A stretch of DNA of 64,000 bases from DATBLE01 sp963719325 (GTDB lineage: Bacteria > Actinomycetota > Thermoleophilia > Gaiellales > Gaiellaceae), in the NCBI GenBank assembly GCA_963719325.1, contig CAVRBW010000021.1:62001-126000 (forward strand). Reading direction: 5' to 3'. Numbering within the stretch: the stretch's first letter is position 1; the number at the start of each line of letters is the position of its first letter. This document shows positions 43,695 to 51,973 of this stretch, piece after piece. Both the position numbers and the translations under genes were made by a program. The notes beneath the pieces were generated by a model. It did not search any database. It saw only the letters and a program-made list of their open reading frames with translations, and was not told where the DNA came from.

Positions 43695-44381
43695 GTGAGC
43701 GTCGAGACCGGACTGCTGGCACCGGACGCGGTCCGGCGCATGTTCGACCGGATCGCTCCGGTCTACGACGTGATGAACCGCGTGATGACTGCGGGGCTCG
43801 ACGTGCGCTGGCGCAGGCTGACGGCCGAGGCCGTGGTTCGACCTGGAGACCGGGTCCTGGATGCCTGCTGCGGCACGGGCGACCTCGCGCTGGCCGCCCA
43901 CAAGGCCGGCGGCGAGATCACGGGCCTCGACTTTGCTCCGCGGATGCTCGTGCGGGCCAGGCGCAAGCTTCCGGCCGCACGCTGGGTCGAAGGCGACCTG
44001 CTTGCCCTCCCGTTCGCCGATCACTCCTTCGAGGCGGCGACGGTCGGCTTCGGCGTCCGCAACGTCGACGATCTCGATCGAGCGCTGGGCGAGCTACGCC
44101 GCGTGCTCGTCGGGGGCGGACGAGTCGGGATTCTCGAGATCACCACGCCGACCGGTGTTCTCGCGCCGTTCTACCGGGTCTGGTTCGATCGAGTCGTCCC
44201 GCTGATCGGCAAGCTGCTGAAGGGCGGCGCCGCGTACGCCTACCTGCCCGCGAGCGTCCGGCGGTTTCCGGCGCCCGGGGAGCTTGCGGAGCAGATGCAG
44301 CGCGCCGGTTTCGTCGGAATCGACTGGCGCACCTTCGGCGGCGGCATCGTCGCCCTCCACACCGGCAGGGTCGGGCAATGA
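43695..44381 (+). CDS. menG: demethylmenaquinone methyltransferase
   Basis: 228 residues from GTG at 43695; the open frame upstream encodes the hairpin repeat and is excluded. RMFDRIAPVYDVMNRVMTAG, the SAM motif VLDACCGTGDLALAA and VGFGVRNVDDLDRAL are the UbiE/MenG signatures. It carries out the last methylation of menaquinone. The stop overlaps the prenyl synthase start. Confidence 0.94.
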   Translation: MSVETGLLAPDAVRRMFDRIAPVYDVMNRVMTAGLDVRWRRLTAEAVVRPGDRVLDACCGTGDLALAAHKAGGEITGLDFAPRMLVRARRKLPAARWVEGDLLALPFADHSFEAATVGFGVRNVDDLDRALGELRRVLVGGGRVGILEITTPTGVLAPFYRVWFDRVVPLIGKLLKGGAAYAYLPASVRRFPAPGELAEQMQRAGFVGIDWRTFGGGIVALHTGRVGQ

Positions 44382-45295
44382 GCGCGCTCGCGACCATTCG
44401 GGAGACGCCGGGGCTCGACCAGTACCTCGACGAGCTCGAAGAGCGACTGGAGGAGACGGTGGCGACGCATCCGGGGCTGGTCGCCGCCGTGTCGCGCGAC
44501 GCCCTCAGCGCCGGCGGAAAGCGGCTCCGGCCCCTGCTCGCCTTCTTCGCGACGTCTCCCGACGAGACGCCGTCGGTCGCGGCCGGCGTCGCCGTCGAGC
44601 TCGTGCACATGGCGACCCTCGTCCACGACGACCTGATCGACGGAGCCGAGTTTCGCCGCGGCCGAGCGTCGGCCTGGTCGGCGTACGGGCCGGCGGCGGC
44701 GCGCGCGACCGGCGACTACCTCTTCGCGCGGGCCTTCGCCGAGCTGGCGTCGACGGGCGACGAGCGGGCGGTGTTGCTCCTGGCGCAGGCGGCGCTCTCC
44801 CTCGCGCGCGGCGAGGCGATGCAGCGTCGCCAGGCCCACGATCCCGCCACGACGGTCGAGGCGTATCTGGAGCGCTGCGGGCTGAAGACCGGAAAGCTGT
44901 TCGAGGCGGCCTGCCTGCTCGGCGGCGGCGCGGGGCGTCCGCACCTCGGCCCGTTCGGCCTGGCGCTCGGAATCGCCTTCCAGATCACCGACGACATCCT
45001 CGACTGCTCCGGCCAGACCGTCGAGACAGGCAAGATCGCGGGCGTGGACCTTCGCGAAGGGACGCCGACGCTGCCGCTGATCCTCGCCGCCCGCGAGGAC
45101 GAGGTCGTGCGGCAGGCTCTCGCCGGCGGGCCGCTCGACGGCGCGCTCGTCCGCGTCGCGGCGACCGGAGCGCTCGACCGGGCGCGCGAGGTCGCGCTCG
45201 ACTACGCGCGGCGTGCGCGAGCCTGCCTGAACGGCGAGCTGCACCGTGCCGAGCTCGAGGCCTTGACCCATCTCGTCGTGCACCGGGAGAGCTAG
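44378..45295 (+). CDS. polyprenyl diphosphate synthase
   Basis: 305 residues. First Asp-rich motif VHDDLIDGAEFRRG and second ITDDILDC are both complete, with the GGKRLRP substrate-binding stretch before them. The enzyme makes the long isoprenoid chain, presumably for the menaquinone side chain given its place between menG and mqnE. Chain length is not predictable by eye. Confidence 0.92.
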   Translation: MSALATIRETPGLDQYLDELEERLEETVATHPGLVAAVSRDALSAGGKRLRPLLAFFATSPDETPSVAAGVAVELVHMATLVHDDLIDGAEFRRGRASAWSAYGPAAARATGDYLFARAFAELASTGDERAVLLLAQAALSLARGEAMQRRQAHDPATTVEAYLERCGLKTGKLFEAACLLGGGAGRPHLGPFGLALGIAFQITDDILDCSGQTVETGKIAGVDLREGTPTLPLILAAREDEVVRQALAGGPLDGALVRVAATGALDRAREVALDYARRARACLNGELHRAELEALTHLVVHRES

Positions 45296-45300
45296 GGCCA

Positions 45301-46407
45301 GTGGCGGTCGCGGTCGCAACCCTCGACTCGATCCGCGAGAAGGTGGAGGTCGGCGAGCGTCTCGACTTCGACGACGGGCTGGCGCTCTTCGAGTCGGACG
45401 ACGTCCTCGCCCTGGGCGAGCTCGCGGACACCGCGCGGCGCCTCCGCGGTGGGACCGACGACGTCTACTTCGTCCAGAACCTGTACCTGCACCAGACGAA
45501 CGTCTGCCGCGTCAAGTGCAAGTTCTGCGCTTTCGCGTTCACGCAGAAGCAGCCGCAGGCCTACACGTACAGTGCCGAGGAGGTCGTCGAGCAAGCGCTG
45601 CGGCAGTACGAGATCGCGCCGTTCACCGAGATCCACGTCGTCAACGGCGAGAGCCCCCACGTCGACCTCGCGTACTACGCGGATGCGGTCCGGGCGCTCC
45701 ACCAGGCGCTTCCCGACGTGCACCTGAAGATGTTCACGGCGAGCGAGATCCACCACATGTCCACGCTGTCCGGCCTGCCGTACGAACAGGTGCTGCGCGA
45801 GCTGCGCGCCGCGGGCCTCGGGTCGCTCACCGGTGGCGGCGCGGAGATCTTCGCCGACCGCGTCCGGCGCCTGGTCGCACCGGGCAAGGAGCATCCCGAC
45901 CGCTGGTTCGAGGTGCACCGGGTCGCGCACTCGCTCGGGATCCCGACGCACTGCACGATGCTCTACGGGCACGTCGAGACCAACGAGGAGCGGGTCGACC
46001 ACCTGTTGCGGCTGCGAGAGCAGCAGGACGAGACGGGCGGGTTCCTCGCGTTCATCCCGCTGGCCTTCCATCCGGAGAACACCGTCTTCGAGCGCCGCGG
46101 CTGGCGTCACACGACCGGCACCGACGACCTGAAGGTGATCGCGGTCTCGCGCCTGCTGCTCGACAACGTCACGAACCTGAAGGCGTACTGGATCATGATG
46201 GGACTGCCGATGGCCCAGGTCGCGCTCCACTTCGGAGCCAACGACGTCCAGGGCACGCTCGTGCGGGAGGAGATCTTCCATCGCGCGGGCGCGCAGACCG
46301 AGCAGGAGCAGAAGATCGGCAGCCTCGTCCGCTTCATCAGAGAGGCTGGGCGGGTCCCGGTGCAGCGCGACACGCTCTACAACGATCTCCGGAGGTGGGA
46401 CGACTGA
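45301..46407 (+). CDS. mqnE: aminofutalosine synthase
   Basis: 368 residues from GTG at 45301. Radical-SAM cluster cysteines C69, C73 and C76 in NVCRVKCKFCAFAF. Family landmarks EIHVVNGESPHVD, KMFTASEIHHMS and MLYGHVETNEERVDHL are present. MqnE joins the MqnA product with SAM to form aminofutalosine. It overlaps mqnA by 13 bases. Confidence 0.94.
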   Translation: MAVAVATLDSIREKVEVGERLDFDDGLALFESDDVLALGELADTARRLRGGTDDVYFVQNLYLHQTNVCRVKCKFCAFAFTQKQPQAYTYSAEEVVEQALRQYEIAPFTEIHVVNGESPHVDLAYYADAVRALHQALPDVHLKMFTASEIHHMSTLSGLPYEQVLRELRAAGLGSLTGGGAEIFADRVRRLVAPGKEHPDRWFEVHRVAHSLGIPTHCTMLYGHVETNEERVDHLLRLREQQDETGGFLAFIPLAFHPENTVFERRGWRHTTGTDDLKVIAVSRLLLDNVTNLKAYWIMMGLPMAQVALHFGANDVQGTLVREEIFHRAGAQTEQEQKIGSLVRFIREAGRVPVQRDTLYNDLRRWDD

Positions 46408-47165
46408 TCCGTCTCGGCCGCATCAGCTACGTGAACATGGCGCCGGTCTTCTATCGGCTCGAGCACGACGTCGAGGAAGTGACCGGGGTGCCGACCGACC
46501 TGAACGGTCGGCTGGTCGCCGGCGAGATCGACCTCGCCCCGATCTCGTCGATCGAGTGGGCTCGTCACGCCGATCGGCTGCGGATCCTGCCGCGGTTGTG
46601 CGTCGGCTCCGAAGGAGCGGTGGACTCGATCCAGCTCGTCTCGCGAGTACCGCTCGAGCAGGTGCGCCGTGTGGCCGTGACGCCGGAGAGCGCCACGTCG
46701 GTCGTGCTCACGAAGGTGCTCCTACCCGAGGCCGAGCACGTCCCCCTCGGGAACGAGGCCGATGCCAAACTGCTGATCGGCGACGCCGCGCTGAAGAGCG
46801 CCTTCGAGGATCCGACGCCGCACTACGACCTCGGCCGGCTGTGGCTGGAACGGACCGGCCTGCCGATGGTCTTCGCCGTCTTCGCGGCGCCCGAGCCGGT
46901 GGCGGCGGGCATGGCGGTGCTCGAGGGAGCGCTCGTCGACTCGGTCCGGCGCGCGCGCGCCGAACCGGAGCAGCTGGCCCACGAGGCGAGCGAGCGCTAC
47001 GGCTACCCGGCCGGCTTTCTCGCCCGCTACTTCGAGAAGCTGCGCTACCGCTTCGGGCCGCGGGAGCGCGCGGGCCTGTACTCGTTCCTCGAGCTGGCGC
47101 ACGAGGTCGGCGAGCTGGACGTCGTGCCGGAGATGCGCTTCGTCGCCGACGAGGTGACGGTGTGA
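46395..47165 (+). CDS. mqnA: chorismate dehydratase
   Basis: 256 residues from GTG at 46395. The periplasmic-binding-protein-like fold begins LGRISYVNMAPVFYRLE and contains GEIDLAPISSIEWA and LLIGDAALK. MqnA dehydrates chorismate to 3-enolpyruvylbenzoate, the first step of the futalosine pathway. It overlaps both mqnE and mqnC. Confidence 0.94.
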   Translation: MGRLIRLGRISYVNMAPVFYRLEHDVEEVTGVPTDLNGRLVAGEIDLAPISSIEWARHADRLRILPRLCVGSEGAVDSIQLVSRVPLEQVRRVAVTPESATSVVLTKVLLPEAEHVPLGNEADAKLLIGDAALKSAFEDPTPHYDLGRLWLERTGLPMVFAVFAAPEPVAAGMAVLEGALVDSVRRARAEPEQLAHEASERYGYPAGFLARYFEKLRYRFGPRERAGLYSFLELAHEVGELDVVPEMRFVADEVTV

Positions 47166-48298
47166 CCACGACGGCCACGTCCCGGGGACAGTCCCTGGGA
47201 CACGGTCGGAATGGCCGTGTCCGTGAAGTCCTCGACACGGCGCTCGACGGCGGGCGGATCACGGACGAGGACGCGATCGCGCTGCTCGAGTCGCGAGACC
47301 TCGTCGCCGTCGGCCGGGTCGCAAACGAGCTCCGGGCGCGACGAACCGACCCGGGCCGGGTCACCTTCATCGTCGACCGGAACGTCAACTACACGAACGT
47401 CTGCTACACCGACTGCGATTTCTGCGCGTTCTATCGCCGTCCCGGAGATACCCGCGAGGGCTACCTGCTCCCGAAGGCGGTGATCTTCAAGAAGATCGAG
47501 GAGACGCTCGCCCTGGGCGGGACGGGCCTGTTGATGCAGGGAGGCCACCACCCCGACCTCGGCGTCGAGTACTACGAGGACCTCTTCAGCTCGATCAAGG
47601 CGCGCTACCCGATCCACCTGCACGCGCTCTCTCCTTCGGAGGTACAGCATGCGGCCCGCCGTTCGAAGCTGAGCATCCCGGAGACCCTCACGCGTCTCCG
47701 GGACGCGGGACTCGACTCCATTCCGGGAGGCGGCGCCGAGATCCTGGTCGACCGCGTCCGGAAGATCATCTCGCCGAAGAAGACCACCTCGAAGGAGTGG
47801 CTCGACGTCATGCGCCACGCCCAGCGGATCGGGATGTCGACGACCGCGACGATGATGTACGGCCACGTCGAGACCCTCCCGGAGCGCGTCGAGCACATGC
47901 GCAGGATCCGCGAGCTCCAGGACGAGACGCGCGGCTTCCGCGCCTTCATCTCCTGGACGTTCCAGGACGACGGCAACCGCCTCGGCGCGAAGGTTCCGCG
48001 CGAGGGGATGCCGACCTCGTTCGACTACCTGCTCACCCAGGCGGTGAGCCGCATCTACCTGGACAACGTCGACCACATCCAGTCGTCCTGGGTGACCCAG
48101 GGACTGAAGATCGGCCAGGTCGCGCTCGAGTTCGGCGCCGACGACCTCGGGTCGGTGATGATCGAGGAAAACGTCGTCTCCGCCGCCGGAACGACCCACC
48201 GCACGTCGACCGAGGAGCTCGTCCACCTGATCCGCAGGGCCGGGAAGGTGCCGGTTCAGCGCGACACGCTGTACCGCGACGTCAAGGTCTGGGACTAG
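47162..48298 (+). CDS. mqnC: cyclic dehypoxanthinyl futalosine synthase
   Basis: 378 residues from GTG overlapping the mqnA stop. Radical-SAM cysteines C81, C85 and C88 in NVCYTDCDFCAFYR, plus GGTGLLMQGGHHPDLG and TMMYGHVETLPERV. MqnC cyclises dehypoxanthinyl futalosine. The first 20 or so codons are encoded by an inverted-repeat element (47176-47213) that has been taken into the gene, so the N-terminus is non-conserved. mqnB and mqnD are not in the window. Confidence 0.94.
   Translation: MTTTATSRGQSLGHGRNGRVREVLDTALDGGRITDEDAIALLESRDLVAVGRVANELRARRTDPGRVTFIVDRNVNYTNVCYTDCDFCAFYRRPGDTREGYLLPKAVIFKKIEETLALGGTGLLMQGGHHPDLGVEYYEDLFSSIKARYPIHLHALSPSEVQHAARRSKLSIPETLTRLRDAGLDSIPGGGAEILVDRVRKIISPKKTTSKEWLDVMRHAQRIGMSTTATMMYGHVETLPERVEHMRRIRELQDETRGFRAFISWTFQDDGNRLGAKVPREGMPTSFDYLLTQAVSRIYLDNVDHIQSSWVTQGLKIGQVALEFGADDLGSVMIEENVVSAAGTTHRTSTEELVHLIRRAGKVPVQRDTLYRDVKVWD
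47176..47213. repeat. hairpin element within the 5' end of mqnC
   Basis: GGGGACAGTCCC, followed by GGGACACGG and CCGTGTCC arms around a short loop. It resembles the intergenic GTGYCAGAC-type elements in sequence style and adds non-conserved codons to MqnC. Confidence 0.5.
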
Positions 48299-48314
48299 GC
48301 GTATTCTCGCCGCG

Positions 48315-48989
48315 GTGCTTGTCGCATCGATCACGCACAGCATCACCTCCTTCGTCGGCAACCACGGGCTGTACGCCGTTTTCGCACTCATGGTCGTCGA
48401 CGCCGTCTTCCCCGCCGCGAGCGAGTTGGTGATGATCTACGGCGGCGCCCTCGCCGCCGGCGCGGTGGCGGGCGGGCACGTCGTCTTGTTCGGCAACCGG
48501 ATCGACACCGCCGCGTGGGGGTTCGTCGCCGTCTCGCTCGCCGGGACGATCGGGTACCTGGCCGGATCGCTGGCCGGCTGGGGGATCGGCGTGTACGGCG
48601 GCCGGCCGCTGCTCGAACGGCACGGCCGCTGGTTTCACCTCTCCCCGGCCACGATCGCCCGGGCGGAAGCCTGGTTCGAGCGCCGCGGCGACTGGGCGGT
48701 CTTTCTCGGCCGCGTCACGCCGGTCGTCCGTTCGTTCATCTCCATCCCGGCCGGCGTCTTCCGCTCGCCGCTCCCCCGGTACGCGCTGCTGACGCTGCTC
48801 GGCTCGGCGATCTGGTGCTTCGCGCTGGCCGGAGCGGGCTGGGGTGTCGGAACCGGTTACCAGCGGGTACACGAAGATTTCCGTTGGGTGGATTACGCTG
48901 TCATCGCCGTGGTCTGTCTCGCCGCGGCGTGGCTGCTGGTTCGCCGACGCTCTACCAGGGTCGACCGTGCCAATGATCCCGCTCGTTGA
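48315..48989 (+). CDS. DedA family membrane protein
   Basis: 224 residues. HGLYAVFALMVVDAVFPAAS opens the family's re-entrant region, followed by GGRPLLERHGRWFHLS and the conserved FLGRVTPVVRSFISIPAGVF with its arginines. DedA proteins flip polyprenyl phosphate or phosphatidylethanolamine across the membrane. It follows mqnC closely and overlaps the next gene by 17 bases. Confidence 0.92.
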   Translation: MLVASITHSITSFVGNHGLYAVFALMVVDAVFPAASELVMIYGGALAAGAVAGGHVVLFGNRIDTAAWGFVAVSLAGTIGYLAGSLAGWGIGVYGGRPLLERHGRWFHLSPATIARAEAWFERRGDWAVFLGRVTPVVRSFISIPAGVFRSPLPRYALLTLLGSAIWCFALAGAGWGVGTGYQRVHEDFRWVDYAVIAVVCLAAAWLLVRRRSTRVDRANDPAR

Positions 48990-50055
48990 CGTCAAGGCGC
49001 AGTACGCGCCCCTGATCCCAGAGCTCGAGCAGTGCTTTGCCGAGGTCGTGGAGTCCGGCCGGTTCATCCTCGGCCCGAACGTGGCCGCATTCGAGCAGGA
49101 AGCCGCCGCCTACCTCGGCGTTCCGGCGACGGTCGGGGTCGCGAACGGCACGGACGCGATCGTGCTCGCGCTCGACGCGATGGGGATCGGCGCCGGCGAC
49201 GAGGTGATCTGCCCCGCGTTCACCTTCTACGCGACCGCCGAGGCGATCGCACGCATCGGCGCGACCCCCGTCTTCGCCGACATCGACCCGGTGACGATGA
49301 ACCTCGACCCAGAGGACGCCGCCGCCAAGATCACGCCGCAAACGAAGGCGATCATGCCGGTGCACCTCTTCGGCCGGCCGGCGCCCCTCGCAGAGCTCGC
49401 GGCGCTGGGTCTGCCTCTGGTCGAGGACGCCGCGCAGGCATTCGGCGCCGCCGGGATCGCGCAGACGGGAGTCGCCTCCACCTTCAGCTTCTTCCCGACC
49501 AAGAACCTCTTCGCTCTCGGAGACGGCGGCCTGGTCGCTGCGACCGACGAGGACGTGGCTGCTCGGGTTCGGCTCCTGCGCTTCCACGGCTCGCGCGACA
49601 AAGTCGACTTCGACCTGGTCGGCTACAACTCCCGGCTCGACGAGATCCACGCTGCCGCCTTGCGCCTGTTCCTGCCCGAGCTCGACGGCTGGAACCGGGC
49701 GCGACGCGACGCCGCGGCACGGTACGCGGAGCTCGGCCTCGGCGAGCTCTGCCAGCTGCCGCTCGACGCGCCCGGCCACGTCTACCACATGTACGTCGTC
49801 AGGTCCGAGGAGCGCGAGCGGCTCGCGACGGCGCTGAAATCGGCGGGGATCTCCTGTGCCGCCTACTACGTGACGCCTCTCCATCTGCAGCCGGCGCTGC
49901 GCTTCCTCGGGTACGAGCCGGGCTCGCTGCCCGAGACCGAGCGCGCGGCGCGCGAGAACCTCGCGCTGCCGATGTGGGCGGGCATCGACGCCGAGACGCA
50001 GGAGCAGGTTGTCTCGGCGATGCGGGAGGCGTCCGCGGTCGGCGCACCGCGATGA
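48973..50055 (+). CDS. DegT/DnrJ/EryC1 family sugar aminotransferase
   Basis: 360 residues from ATG at 48973. IPLVDVKAQYAPL and FILGPNVAAFE at the start, VANGTDAIVLALDAMG, the HLFGRPAP segment, and the pyridoxal-phosphate lysine in SFFPTKNLFALGDGG. Members aminate NDP-keto sugars. With the CapD-type dehydratase that follows (4-base overlap) it likely makes an NDP-amino sugar for the cell envelope. Confidence 0.92.
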   Translation: MIPLVDVKAQYAPLIPELEQCFAEVVESGRFILGPNVAAFEQEAAAYLGVPATVGVANGTDAIVLALDAMGIGAGDEVICPAFTFYATAEAIARIGATPVFADIDPVTMNLDPEDAAAKITPQTKAIMPVHLFGRPAPLAELAALGLPLVEDAAQAFGAAGIAQTGVASTFSFFPTKNLFALGDGGLVAATDEDVAARVRLLRFHGSRDKVDFDLVGYNSRLDEIHAAALRLFLPELDGWNRARRDAAARYAELGLGELCQLPLDAPGHVYHMYVVRSEERERLATALKSAGISCAAYYVTPLHLQPALRFLGYEPGSLPETERAARENLALPMWAGIDAETQEQVVSAMREASAVGAPR

Positions 50056-51938
50056 CCTTTCCGATCAACCGGCATCGGCTCTGGCAGCTCGCGGTCGACG
50101 CGGTCCTCGTGGTGGCGGCCTGGTACCTCGCGTTCCGCCTCCGCTTCGACCCTCGGATCCCGCCGTACTACCACACGCTGTTCACCCGGACGATCTGGAT
50201 CGTCGCGCTGATCCAGCTCGTCGTCTTCGTCCTCTTCGGCTTCTACAACCGCTGGTGGCGGTACGTCTCCACGCGCGACATGTGGGGCGCGGCCCGCGGA
50301 GTCGCCGTCGCCTGTCTCGTCTCCAGCGTCGTCGTCTACTTCGTCAACCCCGTCGACCAGGTGCGGCTGCCGCGCTCGGTCGCGATCATGGACTGGCTCC
50401 TCCTGCTCGCGTTCGTCGCGGGCGCGCGCATGCTCGCACGAACCCTGATGGAACGCCCGAGCGCCCGGGGGCTCGTCGCGCGAGGCAGGGAGGTGGTGAT
50501 CGTCGGTGCCGGCGACGCCGCCCAGCTGATCGTCAAGGAGATGCAGAGGAGCTCCTCGCTCGGCTACACGCCCATCGGGTTGATCGACGACGACCCGCGC
50601 AAGAAGAACCTGCGCCTGCACAACGTTCGGGTGCTGGGGACGACGGACGAGCTGCGCAAGATCCTCGCCGACTACCGCCCCGACGAGGTGCTGATCGCGA
50701 TCCCGTCCGGTTCGGGCATCGTGCGCCAGCGCGTCGTGGACATCACCCGCGAGGCGGCGGTCCCGGTGAAGACGCTGCCTGCGATCCACGAGCTGATCTC
50801 CGGCGACCTCGGCCTCGCGGGTCAGATCCGCCCGGTCGAGGTCGAAGACGTGCTCGGCCGCGAGCCCGTCGAGGTCGACCTGCACGCGGTCGCGGCGTAC
50901 CTCGCGAACGCGACGGTTCTCGTCAGCGGCGCGGGGGGCTCGATCGGCTCCGAGCTCTGCCGGCAGATCGCCCGCATCGGCTGCAAGCGGCTGATCCTCG
51001 TCGAGCGAAGCGAGGCGGCCCTGTTCGACATCGAGCGAGAGCTCGTCTCGGAGCGCGGCTTCGCACCGAGCGTTCCGGTGCTCGCCGACGTCGGCGACCG
51101 CGCCCGAATGCGGCGAGTGTTCGAGCGCTACACGCCGTCGATCGTCTTCCACGCCGCGGCGTACAAGCACGTGCCCCTGATGGAGGCCAACCCGCTCGAG
51201 TCGGTCCGCAACAACACGCTGGCGACGAAGGCGATCGCCGAGGTCGCGATCGAGTTCGGCGTCGAGCGCTTCCTGCTCGTGTCCACGGACAAGGCCGTGA
51301 ACCCGAAGACGGTGATGGGCCAGTCGAAGGCGATCTGCGAATGGATCGTCGAGGCATACGGAGCGCAGGTCGACGTGAGCACCCGCTTCGTCGCCGTTCG
51401 CTTCGGGAACGTCCTCGGCTCCTCCGGGAGCGTGATTCCGATCTTCCGCCGGCAGATCGCGCGCGGGGGCCCGGTGGGAGTGACGCATCCGGAGATGACC
51501 CGGTACTTCATGACCATCCCCGAAGCCGTCTCCCTGATCGTGCAGGCGGGGTCGATCGGGCGATCGGGTCAGGTCTTCGTCCTCGACATGGGCGAACCGG
51601 TCGCGATCGTCGACCTGGCGCGAAACATGATCCGGCTCTCCGGCAAGGAGCCGGACCGCGACATCGCGATCGAGTTCGTCGGCGTTCGCCCCGGTGAGAA
51701 GCTGCACGAGGAGCTCTGGGGTGACGGCGAGTCTGTCGGCGCCACCCCGCATCCGAAGATCCTCGCGGTCACGCGGCCCGGGATCGACGCGGCCTGGCTC
51801 GAGGACGAGCTCGCCGAGTTGCAGCGCCTCGTCGGCGCGGGTGAGACGCTCGAGCTCGTCTCGAAGCTCGGCGCGATGATCAAGGAACCGCAGCGCGCGG
51901 GCAGCGCCGCGCGTGCGCAATCCGAGACAGTCTCGTAG
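50052..51938 (+). CDS. membrane-bound nucleotide-sugar 4,6-dehydratase (CapD/WbpM-type)
   Basis: 628 residues from ATG at 50052. Four N-terminal helices (about 10-130), a first Rossmann-like domain (VVIVGAGDAAQLIVKEM), and a second catalytic SDR domain (LVSGAGGSIGSELCRQI) with STDKAVNPKTVMGQSK in place of the usual YxxxK. The C-terminal VGVRPGEKLHEELWG is typical of UDP-GlcNAc 4,6-dehydratases. It forms the keto sugar that the preceding aminotransferase would use. Confidence 0.93.
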   Translation: MTFPINRHRLWQLAVDAVLVVAAWYLAFRLRFDPRIPPYYHTLFTRTIWIVALIQLVVFVLFGFYNRWWRYVSTRDMWGAARGVAVACLVSSVVVYFVNPVDQVRLPRSVAIMDWLLLLAFVAGARMLARTLMERPSARGLVARGREVVIVGAGDAAQLIVKEMQRSSSLGYTPIGLIDDDPRKKNLRLHNVRVLGTTDELRKILADYRPDEVLIAIPSGSGIVRQRVVDITREAAVPVKTLPAIHELISGDLGLAGQIRPVEVEDVLGREPVEVDLHAVAAYLANATVLVSGAGGSIGSELCRQIARIGCKRLILVERSEAALFDIERELVSERGFAPSVPVLADVGDRARMRRVFERYTPSIVFHAAAYKHVPLMEANPLESVRNNTLATKAIAEVAIEFGVERFLLVSTDKAVNPKTVMGQSKAICEWIVEAYGAQVDVSTRFVAVRFGNVLGSSGSVIPIFRRQIARGGPVGVTHPEMTRYFMTIPEAVSLIVQAGSIGRSGQVFVLDMGEPVAIVDLARNMIRLSGKEPDRDIAIEFVGVRPGEKLHEELWGDGESVGATPHPKILAVTRPGIDAAWLEDELAELQRLVGAGETLELVSKLGAMIKEPQRAGSAARAQSETVS

Positions 51939-51973
51939 CAGTCGCCGGCCAGCGGCCACCGTACCATCGGGGA

